Origin: CAYWYR01 sp964462685
Lineage (GTDB): Bacteria; Bacteroidota; Ignavibacteria; Kapaibacteriales; UBA2268
Length of the DNA stretch: 7,885 nucleotides
Reading direction: 5' to 3'
Assembly: GCA_964462685.1 (NCBI GenBank)
Contig: CAYWYR010000035.1
Location: forward strand, 1-7,885
The notes under the pieces were generated by a model. That model worked only from the letters and a program-made list of their open reading frames with translations, ran no database searches and was not told the origin of the DNA. The position numbers and the translations under genes are program-made. Below are positions 1 through 5,963 of this stretch, one piece after another (position 1 is the stretch's first letter; each line of letters opens with the position of its first letter).

Positions 1-40
1 GCTCAGTATAACATCACCTCCGAATGAAACAGGGAGAAAG

Positions 41-160
41 TGTCATTTCGAGCTTGTCGAGAAATATAAAGCATCAATCAACAAGGGGTTGTAACCCCTT
101 GCTGTTTTCACAGTCTAAGACAAATTTCTTACTGGATTCTTCGCTTCGCTCTGAATGACG
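41..160. repeat. Imperfect inverted-repeat element with central palindrome
   Basis: The left end (tgtcatttcgagcttgtcga, from 41) and the complement of the right end (cgtcattcagagcgaagcga, from 160 leftwards) match at 16 of 25 positions over 41-65 and 136-160, with a perfect GTCATT block near the tips. Near the middle, 82-90 and 93-101 form a perfect 9-bp stem (caaggggtt / aaccccttg) around only two bases. The arrangement resembles a small non-coding palindromic element, like a degraded MITE or REP. No target-site duplication is evident. Confidence 0.5.
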
Positions 161-173
161 AAAACAAAATTCG

Positions 174-196
174 GTGGCTGAGCTTGTCGAAGCCAC
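174..196. repeat. Hairpin with 6-bp stem (GTGGCT/AGCCAC)
   Basis: The arms gtggct (174-179) and agccac (191-196) are perfectly complementary around an 11-base loop, gagcttgtcga, which is the same 11-mer found at 50-60. It is one module of the intergenic repeat cluster. No T-run follows on either strand, so it does not look like a standard intrinsic terminator for the UmuD-like gene that ends at 278. Confidence 0.5.
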
Positions 197-277
197 ATCT
201 CTGCCTATAATCTCCCTTCGACAGGTTAAGTATAACATAACCTCGGAATAATGAAATCTGAATAACTATCTACAAAT

Positions 278-643
278 TCACATATCGCTGATAGATGCCT
301 TAACAACACCCGCTATCTTAATATAATCGTTTTTATCTACCCTGATACTATCGTAAGCGTCGTTTTCAGGGGTAAGCAGATAGTGGTCCTTTTCTATAAA
401 CAATCTTTTCACTGTCCAGCCGCTATAAAGTTTAGCGATTACTATATCACCGCTTTTGGGCTTTGCAAATCCATCCATTACTAGTACCGAGCCGCACTCG
501 ATTCCCGCTTTCTTCATCGAGTTTCCGTTTACTGCTACTAAATAATAGCGGTCTCTATCTTCCTCAAGTCTGTAAGCTTTCTCATCTAGGAGCATTAAAA
601 GATCAGTATCCATTTTTATGCAGTCCGATAAAAGTGTATCCAT
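278..643 (-). CDS. umuD: UmuD-like S24 (LexA-family) serine peptidase, processed-form length
   Basis: This 121-residue protein matches the C-terminal catalytic domain of UmuD/LexA peptidases (S24). Residues 38-43 (VNGNSM) carry the nucleophile Ser42. TVKRL at 77-81 carries the general base Lys79. SGDIVIA (64-70) and TPENDAY (91-97) are also family-typical. In the family, a RecA-stimulated self-cleavage near an Ala-Gly or Cys-Gly bond converts UmuD to UmuD', the subunit of error-prone polymerase V. Here only about 35 residues precede the domain core and no such Gly-containing bond is visible, so the protein resembles UmuD' as made. There is no helix-turn-helix, which argues against LexA. The ATG at 643 has an in-frame stop upstream (TAA at 662-664), so no longer form exists; ATG at 613 is a shorter alternative. 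umuC normally follows umuD, but the 277 bases downstream are repeats only. The function is inferred from the family. Confidence 0.8.
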   Translation of the reverse strand: MDTLLSDCIKMDTDLLMLLDEKAYRLEEDRDRYYLVAVNGNSMKKAGIECGSVLVMDGFAKPKSGDIVIAKLYSGWTVKRLFIEKDHYLLTPENDAYDSIRVDKNDYIKIAGVVKASISDM

Positions 644-964
644 GTAAATAGGGGGATTCGTTTAACATATCATATCCAACCTTGTACACTTACTGTGCCA
701 AACAGAGGTAATACAGTTGTGCCCTTGCGTTAAGTTTTCCACTTTTCATGTTGAAAAAGGTGTTTGAATTAGAGTTGATACAATACATTTATCTTAAAAC
801 CATTTTTATTCTTCCAATATTACCGCTTAACTTTAAAATCTAAACCCTTGTAAACCCTTATCAGTAAAGGCTTCTATTCATCCTGTTATACTTCTATTAA
901 AACGGCACAGTAATTGCAGTTTATGCGCAATGAACAAATTTTCAACACTAAAACAGTCAGTGAT
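644..964. other. Divergent intergenic spacer with small palindrome and candidate promoter
   Basis: About 320 bases separate the divergent UmuD-like and FKBP genes, and I see no gene in them. A small AT-rich palindrome ttttca-tgt-tgaaaa lies at 743-757. A possible Bacteroidetes-type promoter for the plus strand is TTTG at 763-766 plus TACATTTA at 784-791, but the 17-base spacing is short against the usual 19-21 and the last base of the -7 box is off. The motif aaaccctt is repeated near 842-860. An alternative in-frame extension of the FKBP gene would use ATG at 923 or TTG at 914. No clear promoter for the minus-strand gene was found. Confidence 0.4.
763..791 (+). promoter_or_regulatory. Candidate promoter for the FKBP-led operon (weak)
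   Basis: TTTG (763-766) and TACATTTA (784-791) approximate the Bacteroidetes -33 TTTG and -7 TAnnTTTG boxes. Seven of eight positions fit the -7 consensus, but the spacer is 17 bases rather than about 19. It would give a leader of roughly 165 bases before the FKBP start. This is a low-confidence call from pattern matching alone. Confidence 0.25.
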
Positions 965-1399
965 ATGCCAAACGCACAGAATGGTGATAGGGTAAAAGTA
1001 CATTATACCGGCACTTTAGATAATGGCGAGCAGTTCGATACATCTGTAGGCAAGGACCCGCTGGAGTTCACTCTCGGCGAAGGTATGATGATACCAGGCT
1101 TTGAAAAAGGTGTGCTCGGAATGGAGCAGGGCGAGAAAAAACAGATTGTACTTCCACCAGAGCAGGCCTACGGACCGTACAATGATGATTATGTACTCCG
1201 CGTGGAAAAAGACAAACTACCTCCGGATATCAATGCCGAACTTAATATGTATATGGAAATGCAGACTCCGGACGGCAATCCCATTACAGTTAAAGTTACT
1301 GGTATCGATGAGGATACGATTACTTTGGATGCAAATGCCCCTCTCGCAGGAAAGACTTTGACTTTCGATATAGAACTCGTAGGTTTGCTAAAGCAATAA
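965..1399 (+). CDS. SlyD-type FKBP peptidyl-prolyl cis-trans isomerase
   Basis: This 144-residue cytoplasmic FKBP isomerase catalyses cis-trans isomerisation of proline peptide bonds and, in the SlyD-type family, also acts as a folding chaperone. Residues 7-16 (GDRVKVHYTG), QFDTS (23-27), the IPGFE loop (43-47), VLGMEQGE (50-57) and LPPEQAYG (63-70) are FKBP hallmarks. Residues about 71-122 form the insert-in-flap chaperone domain. The chain then returns to the FKBP fold with LDANAPLAGK (121-130) and the last strand FDIELVG. No His-rich metal-binding tail is present, unlike E. coli SlyD. I chose ATG 965 because homologues begin three to six residues before the GDxVKVHYTG strand. ATG 923 would add 14 residues, and the DNA there looks like an A/T-rich leader. 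There is no signal peptide. It is the first gene of the plus-strand run, 88 bp ahead of the pyrophosphatase-like gene. Confidence 0.9.
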   Translation: MPNAQNGDRVKVHYTGTLDNGEQFDTSVGKDPLEFTLGEGMMIPGFEKGVLGMEQGEKKQIVLPPEQAYGPYNDDYVLRVEKDKLPPDINAELNMYMEMQTPDGNPITVKVTGIDEDTITLDANAPLAGKTLTFDIELVGLLKQ

Positions 1400-1487
1400 A
1401 AGCTACATGCTCTGATTTCGTCATGCTTCAATAAGTAAGTAGAATCAGTAAGCCAATATCAGCAAACCTACCTAAGGTTCTAAATCG

Positions 1488-2123
1488 ATGCGTATATATA
1501 TGATCGCCTTGCTTTTCAGCATGGCTCTCTTTTTCGCTTGTAAAGAAAACAAAACTCTTTATGAGCTAAGCCCCGTTTCGGAAAACGGTATCCATCATGC
1601 CCTTATATCTATACCAGCAGGTACGGTAGAGCTATATCAATACGATCCCGCAGCAGGCGTATTCAAGGTAAAGAACGACGGCAAAAAAGATGAGTCCGTT
1701 GACTATCTGCCGTTTCCAGTCAATTATGGGTTCTTGCCCTCCACCTTCAAGGACTCAGGCTCAAAAGATATAAACGACCCCTTGAATGTCTTCATAGTAT
1801 CTCCCACCTTCTCTAAAACAACCCTTATCGAAATACAGCCGCTCGGATCCGCTATCTACATAAGCGGTTCTGGCGATGAGATAGTTGTGCCAGTAGTTGT
1901 GCCTAGCGATCCTCAGTTCCGCTCACTGGATGTATCTGATTACAGCACTTTCATGCAATACCCTGAAGCTATGTCCTCTATAGAGAGTTTCTACCGCTAC
2001 TGGAAAAAAGATGATAACCTTACATTTACAAAATGGCAGGATGATATTTGGACACAAGAATATATCGAGCTACATACAGATTATGATAGGGTAAATTATA
2101 GAGGAAAAAATACAGCGGAATAA
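1488..2123 (+). CDS. Lipoprotein with inorganic pyrophosphatase fold, probably catalytically inactive
   Basis: This 211-residue protein has a short signal sequence and a loose lipobox (LFFAC, Cys18), so it is probably a lipid-anchored envelope protein. From about residue 36 it follows the family I soluble pyrophosphatase: ISIPAGTVELYQYD (40-53), LPFPVNYGFLPS (74-85), DPLNVFIV (97-104), QPLG (117-120), and a C-terminal helix around FYRYWKK (168-174). Aligned by eye to E. coli Ppa, most active-site residues are changed: Glu20 to Ser41, Lys29 to Leu49, Glu31 to Gln51, Arg43 to Asn63, Tyr51 to Phe76, Asp65 to Ile95 and Asp70 to Asn100. The Asp97/Asp102 segment reads SGSGDE. Only the equivalents of Asp67 and Tyr55 seem kept. 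The fold call is firm; loss of activity is inferred. The start may be ATG 1488 or ATG 1500 in the same frame. The next gene begins 18 bp downstream. Confidence 0.8.
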   Translation: MRIYMIALLFSMALFFACKENKTLYELSPVSENGIHHALISIPAGTVELYQYDPAAGVFKVKNDGKKDESVDYLPFPVNYGFLPSTFKDSGSKDINDPLNVFIVSPTFSKTTLIEIQPLGSAIYISGSGDEIVVPVVVPSDPQFRSLDVSDYSTFMQYPEAMSSIESFYRYWKKDDNLTFTKWQDDIWTQEYIELHTDYDRVNYRGKNTAE

Positions 2124-2141
2124 CCGCTTTATTACTGCGTT

Positions 2142-2906
2142 ATGAATATATCTAACGAAACTCCCTTCGGGTCCTGTCCGATCAGATTCTCACCCTACGC
2201 TGTTTATCGTGGCCACGAAAACATGACTATCGATTCGGAGCTCGCTGTTAGTTCCGCAAAGAATCAGAATACTTATATAAGGTTTTACGGTTGGAGGCCT
2301 AACGCCGTTTCTCTCGGATTCAACCAGTCCTCGGATTCATTCAGTAAATATAATATGATTCACGATGGTATCGATCTGGTGAAACGCCCCACCGGCGGCA
2401 GGGCTGTCTTCCATGCCGAAGAGCTTACGTACTGCATAACCACTCCTACCTCTGGCCCGGATGAAAATCGAAAAATATACAGGGATTTCCATATAGCTAT
2501 AGCCACTGCCCTTGCCCAGCTCGGCATCGAAACTGATTTCGTAAAAGCAAACCCCGACCTCAGACAGCACTACTCCACATCAGGCGCCAAGTCATGCTTT
2601 ACCAGCAGCGCACGGTACGAACTCACAATAGGCGGCAGAAAACTCGTTGGATCAGCCCAAAGGGATTTCGGTAAAGTGCTTCTTCAGCACGGCTCCATAC
2701 TTCTCGGGCCACGCCATTATGATATCTGTGAGTATATGGATTTCGATGGCGACAGCGATTCAGCAACAGAAGAAAAGAAATTACGTTTCAGAAGCCTACT
2801 TGAAAAATCGAGTACTGATGTAAAAACTTCTACCGGTAAAACTGTAAGCCCCGATTTACTCGCAGATAAAATCATAGAAATAATAAAAAACCATTCATCA
2901 ACTTGA
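2142..2906 (+). CDS. LipM/LplA-family lipoyl/octanoyl transferase or lipoate-protein ligase
   Basis: This 254-residue cytoplasmic enzyme has the biotin/lipoate protein ligase catalytic fold. The family attaches lipoyl or octanoyl groups to a lysine of E2 or GcvH domains. Visible motifs are WRPNAVSLGFNQ (51-62), the RPTGGRAVFH loop (82-91) followed by ELTYCIT, and GGRKLVGSAQR (164-174) with the conserved Lys167, then LLQHGSIL (180-187). A Cys at 152 (KSCFTSSARYEL) sits where LipM-type octanoyltransferases carry their acyl-thioester cysteine, which favours octanoyl transfer. ATP-dependent ligase activity cannot be excluded by eye. The ATG start lies 18 bp after the upstream stop. The TGA at the end overlaps the TTG start of the DUF58 gene (TTGA at 2903-2906), pointing to coupled translation. 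Confidence 0.8.
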   Translation: MNISNETPFGSCPIRFSPYAVYRGHENMTIDSELAVSSAKNQNTYIRFYGWRPNAVSLGFNQSSDSFSKYNMIHDGIDLVKRPTGGRAVFHAEELTYCITTPTSGPDENRKIYRDFHIAIATALAQLGIETDFVKANPDLRQHYSTSGAKSCFTSSARYELTIGGRKLVGSAQRDFGKVLLQHGSILLGPRHYDICEYMDFDGDSDSATEEKKLRFRSLLEKSSTDVKTSTGKTVSPDLLADKIIEIIKNHSST

Positions 2907-3802
2907 ACGAAGACTACAGAAAATATCTCGACCCCGAATTTATCTCTACCGTCGGAGGGCTGGAGCTTAAAGCCCGTATGGTGGTCGAAGGTTATATAAC
3001 AGGCCTTCATAAGTCTCCGTTTCATGGGTTCTCTGTAGAGTTTTCAGAACACCGCCAGTACCGCCCAGGGGATGATATACGCCATATCGATTGGGGGGCA
3101 TTTGCCCGCTCCGGTAAGTATTATATCAAACAATACGAAGAGGAAACCAATCTTCGATGCGTTTTCGCCGTTGATTCAAGCCGTTCCATGGCATATTCCG
3201 CAGGTGGCAGAATATCAAAATACGAGTACGGCATATATCTCACAGCAGCCCTATCAATGATGCTCTTCAAACAGCGTGACGCAGTTGGGCTCGCCTTGTA
3301 TTCCGATGGCCTTGATACTTACATGCCGCCGGCTTCCAAACAGTCCTACCTTTCCGAGCTTATAAGGAAAATGGATTCTTCGGAGGTTACTGGAAAAACA
3401 GGCACTTCAAATGCCCTAGGTGAACTGGCAGAACGCGTCAAAAGACGTTCGCTCGTAGTGATCATCTCCGATCTTTTGGATGATGGCGATGAGATATCGG
3501 ATGCTCTAAAGCATTTCAGATACCGAGATAACGAAGTGATTATCTTCCATTTGCTTGATCCCACCGAAACAAATCTCGATCTCGGAAACGTAGGTAAATT
3601 AGTCGATATGGAATCTGGAGCGACTATAGTTACACAGCCCCGCCAGATACAAAAAGCCTATTCCGAAAAAGTTCAAGAATATATTTCCAAAATCAAAGAC
3701 GACTGCTATAAAAACAAAATTGACTATAATCTTGTTACCACAGATATGTCTTTTGATAAAGCTATGAGAAACTTTTTTTCAAAACGTGCGATAATTAGAT
3801 AG
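2903..3802 (+). CDS. DUF58 family protein with von Willebrand factor A-like domain
   Basis: This 299-residue protein is of the DUF58 family. The signature FSEHRQYRPGDDIRHIDWGA lies at 47-66, with KYYIKQYEEE (72-81) just after. A VWA-type metal-ion-dependent adhesion site follows: DSSRS (91-95), Thr168 in GTSNALGE, and Asp190 in VVIISDLLDDG. Family members commonly pair with a MoxR AAA+ ATPase and are thought to act in assembling or maturing other proteins, but no MoxR gene is in this window. The start is TTG 2903, placed by overlap with the preceding TGA and by the family N-terminus (YLDPEFISTVGGLELKAR). The next in-frame ATG is at residue 26, inside the conserved region. The exported unknown gene begins about 50 bp later and is probably in the same operon. 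Confidence 0.88.
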   Translation: MNEDYRKYLDPEFISTVGGLELKARMVVEGYITGLHKSPFHGFSVEFSEHRQYRPGDDIRHIDWGAFARSGKYYIKQYEEETNLRCVFAVDSSRSMAYSAGGRISKYEYGIYLTAALSMMLFKQRDAVGLALYSDGLDTYMPPASKQSYLSELIRKMDSSEVTGKTGTSNALGELAERVKRRSLVVIISDLLDDGDEISDALKHFRYRDNEVIIFHLLDPTETNLDLGNVGKLVDMESGATIVTQPRQIQKAYSEKVQEYISKIKDDCYKNKIDYNLVTTDMSFDKAMRNFFSKRAIIR

Positions 3803-3854
3803 TCCTTAATCCACTTTAACCGAAATAAACAATTCAGAAAATTTGAACAAAATT

Positions 3855-4433
3855 ATGAAAAACACTCTACTTCTTGCTGTCCTATCTTTTTTAGCCGTCT
3901 CTGCTTTTGCCGTAGGTCCGCAAACCGATGCCGATAGGGAAGACCTTCTATCAAAAATGAAAACAATTTATACCGCCGAGGATCTCCCCGAACGCTATAA
4001 GAATTACAGGATGAAGTACATTCAAAGTTTCGACGCTCCCTTTGAGGATGTATTCAATGCTGTTATCGAAAATCTCAATGAGACTTCTTGCCGAACAGTT
4101 GTCGATAAACAGAGTATGACAGACGAAGGTTTCTTCAAAGGTGTTATCAAGTCCGATTACTGCGTATTTGTAAACAATGTTGACGGCATAGTTGATAGCC
4201 TTGATTACTATAGCGTAAAAGTTCCTTTTATCCGCGGTAGTATATGGGAAACAGGTAGAATGAAATATACTTTTATCCTGCGAGAGTCCGAAGAAGGCCC
4301 AACAAGTGTTGAGGTCAGAGGAGAGATTTCAGGCCTGGAAAGTAATATTACAGAAACTATACATTTTTGGGAATCCAACGGCAATTTTGAAGTAGCATTC
4401 CTTAACAATGTAGCAGATAGGCTTGCCCTCTGA
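3855..4433 (+). CDS. Exported protein of unknown function, possible START/SRPBCC-like fold
   Basis: I do not recognise this 192-residue protein from a named family. It has a clear Sec signal peptide: Met-Lys-Asn, a hydrophobic stretch, and AFA (17-19) as a likely signal peptidase I site before VGPQ, so it is probably periplasmic or secreted. The segment from about residue 55 (IQSFDAPFEDVFNAVIENL) resembles the first strand and helix of START/SRPBCC or BamC-type domains. The later strands (YYSVKVPFIRGS, RMKYTFIL, SVEVRGEISG) and a C-terminal helix (NFEVAFLNNVADRLAL) are compatible with a helix-grip layout. ATG 3855 is chosen; a TTG at 3843 would only add four residues. It sits between the DUF58 gene and the FAD oxidoreductase, and its TGA (4431-4433) overlaps the likely start of the latter. 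Confidence 0.7.
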   Translation: MKNTLLLAVLSFLAVSAFAVGPQTDADREDLLSKMKTIYTAEDLPERYKNYRMKYIQSFDAPFEDVFNAVIENLNETSCRTVVDKQSMTDEGFFKGVIKSDYCVFVNNVDGIVDSLDYYSVKVPFIRGSIWETGRMKYTFILRESEEGPTSVEVRGEISGLESNITETIHFWESNGNFEVAFLNNVADRLAL

Positions 4434-5572
4434 TAAATAATACAGATTCTGGAAAAGATATTAAAGACCGTGACCTGCTGATAGTTGGTGGCGGTCTTTC
4501 TGGTTTTATACTCGCTATGCAGGCTAGATCAAAAGGCCTTAGCTTCCACATAATCGCGCCAAGCCCACCAAATCAAAGCAGTAAAACAGCTGCAGGCCTC
4601 ATTAATCCAGTTGTTTTCAAGCGCATGAATCTTAGCTGGAAAGCAAAAGAACTTATTCCAAAGCTCGAAGATTTTTATCGCACATGGGAAGAAATACTGC
4701 GAATAGAGTTCTTGCATCAAATTGATATTCTAAGGCCGATAAACGAGAAAGATAAAGTTGATTTTTGGAAAAAAAGATCTCATGAAGAAACTGGTTCCTT
4801 TACTAAGGATATCATAGAGGACAGACTGTCAGTCGTCCCCGATTCAACCGCTGCGGGTAGGGTAAGCCGCTCTGGCTGGCTTGATACCAGTATATTTCTC
4901 GATACCGCCAGAAAGCATTTCAGATCAGTAATTATTAACGACAGTCCAATAGCCTTAGATGATATAAGCCACTCTAAAGAAGCAGTGATTTACAATGGAA
5001 TCAATTATGAATATGTGATATTCGCCGAAGGATACCATGCCGCCCATAACCCATTATGGAGTTGGCTACCGTTCAAATTGGCCAAGGGGGAAGTCATCAC
5101 AATTAAATTTGAGGACAAAGATTTCTCTGATAAAATCGAGGAATACAAAGCCGTTATCTCAAAAGGGATATTCGTATTACCACTGGGCAACAGCCTATTT
5201 AGGGTAGGCGCTAATTATGAATGGGAATTTACCCACGACAGGCCTTCGGAAGTAGGGCTGGAGTTTCTACAATCAGGTTTACGGGAACTTTTCGGTGATA
5301 AAACTCACACAATAGTAGATCATCGCTCAGGCATCCGACCCACAGTTGCCGATCGCAGACCTTTCCAGGGCAAACATCCCATCTACGAACGAGCAGTCAT
5401 CTTTAACGGAATGGGATCCAAAGGCGTAATGCTTGCCCCATACTTTACGGAGCACCTGCTGGATCATCTATATGGTGGTAAAGAACTTATGCACGAAGTT
5501 GATATCAAAAGATTCCCAAAGCGTTTCAGGAATCTTTCTGTGTCTCTCGATGTTCAGTCTGCATGGTTTTGA
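4430..5572 (+). CDS. FAD-dependent oxidoreductase of the DAO family
   Basis: This DAO-family flavoprotein is about 380 residues from a CTG start. The dinucleotide-binding motif LLIVGGGLSGF encodes GxGxxG at 20-25 and lies upstream of the first ATG (4517), so that ATG cannot be the real start. An in-frame TAG at 4418-4420 limits the frame, and the only candidates ahead of the motif are CTG 4430, ATA 4433 and ATT 4460. CTG 4430 fits best because it makes a CTGA overlap with the preceding stop. The body has AAGLINPVVFKR (54-65), a VIFAEG strand (196-201) and KGEV (219-222). The C-terminal FAD region has GIRPTVADRRPF (301-312) and FNGMGSKGVMLAP (325-337). Substrate and product are unknown. The DAO fold also covers glycine oxidase and MnmC-type enzymes, but no neighbouring gene points to one. 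The 3' end overlaps the convergent helical gene by 47 bp. Confidence 0.82.
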   Translation: MINNTDSGKDIKDRDLLIVGGGLSGFILAMQARSKGLSFHIIAPSPPNQSSKTAAGLINPVVFKRMNLSWKAKELIPKLEDFYRTWEEILRIEFLHQIDILRPINEKDKVDFWKKRSHEETGSFTKDIIEDRLSVVPDSTAAGRVSRSGWLDTSIFLDTARKHFRSVIINDSPIALDDISHSKEAVIYNGINYEYVIFAEGYHAAHNPLWSWLPFKLAKGEVITIKFEDKDFSDKIEEYKAVISKGIFVLPLGNSLFRVGANYEWEFTHDRPSEVGLEFLQSGLRELFGDKTHTIVDHRSGIRPTVADRRPFQGKHPIYERAVIFNGMGSKGVMLAPYFTEHLLDHLYGGKELMHEVDIKRFPKRFRNLSVSLDVQSAWF

Positions 5573-5963
5573 AAGCCGCAAAGTCGCTCGATAGATCGAT
5601 AATATTCAGCACCGAACCCTTCGTTTTGTCAAGGTAAACCTGCTCAAGCCTGTCTGAATAATCTTTATCCCATCCAGAATTTACTATATGCTCAACTATT
5701 GAGCTTACCCTTTCCAGTTGATCCTTAAATTCTCTTTGTACCAGTATAACCGCGTCCTCAGGGAGAGAAGAATCACCTAATTTTAGTGACAGTTTAGTAA
5801 GGGCATTGCCATACCTCATAAAATGTTGAAGCACCTCAATCTCCCCGGTACTTACACAGTACTCAAGTATCTGGCCAAAATCGTTTTCTTTCTTTAGCCC
5901 GTTCTTGGTATATGCTTTTAATGTTTTTACGACATTTTCGGTGTCTTTTGATATTTCCTTCAT
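5526..5963 (-). CDS. Small helical cytoplasmic protein of unknown function
   Basis: I do not recognise this 145-residue protein. There is no signal peptide or membrane segment. Predicted secondary structure by eye is almost entirely alpha-helical, with amphipathic stretches such as NVVKTLKAYTKNGLKK (10-25), a central segment ILEYCVSTGEIEVLQHFMRY (32-51), and charged repeats like RVSSIVEHIV (84-93). The ATG at 5963 shares one base with the stop of the upstream lipoprotein gene (TAATG at 5961-5965), so translation is probably coupled to it and the protein is likely made with that operon. The last 47 bases lie antisense to the end of the FAD oxidoreductase gene. The role is unknown; a small helical adaptor or ligand-binding bundle is possible but unsupported. 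Confidence 0.7.
   Translation of the reverse strand: MKEISKDTENVVKTLKAYTKNGLKKENDFGQILEYCVSTGEIEVLQHFMRYGNALTKLSLKLGDSSLPEDAVILVQREFKDQLERVSSIVEHIVNSGWDKDYSDRLEQVYLDKTKGSVLNIIDLSSDFAAFKTMQTEHRETQKDS

Larger units (their letters stand above)
1..252. repeat. Intergenic repeat cluster (Bacteroidetes 'cttgtcga' type)
   Basis: This stretch lies downstream of the UmuD-like gene and contains no plausible gene. Bases 1-25 match 225-249 at 21 of 25 positions (shared core agtataacat.acctc.gaat), so the window opens inside one repeat unit and a second copy closes the region. The 11-mer gagcttgtcga occurs at 50-60 and again at 180-190. Its near complement cttcgacagg sits at 216-225. Short palindromic sequences of this kind are frequent between genes in Bacteroidetes. 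Whether they are inert, spread by a transposase, or act at mRNA 3' ends cannot be told from this copy. Confidence 0.7.

Noticed and set aside
82..101. Intrinsic terminator for the umuD-like gene
   Set aside because: The palindrome is perfect, but its two-base centre and missing T-run on either strand fit a repeat element better, and it is about 180 bases from the stop.
660..720. Possible LexA/SOS box (around cttgtacac) upstream of the umuD-like gene
   Set aside because: A single TTGTACA-like stretch with no second half-site matching a known SOS box; too weak to call.
914..964. TTG 914 or ATG 923 as the FKBP start
   Set aside because: Homologues start close to the GDxVKVHYTG strand, so ATG 965 fits better; the extra bases look like an A/T-rich leader. 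Not excluded.
1400..1487. Terminator between FKBP and the pyrophosphatase-like gene
   Set aside because: Only short imperfect pairings (for example aacct/aggtt near 1465-1480) and no T-run.
4517..4519. ATG 4517 as start of the FAD oxidoreductase
   Set aside because: The FAD-binding motif LLIVGGGLSGF is encoded in the same frame just upstream (4475-4507), so this start would delete an essential part.
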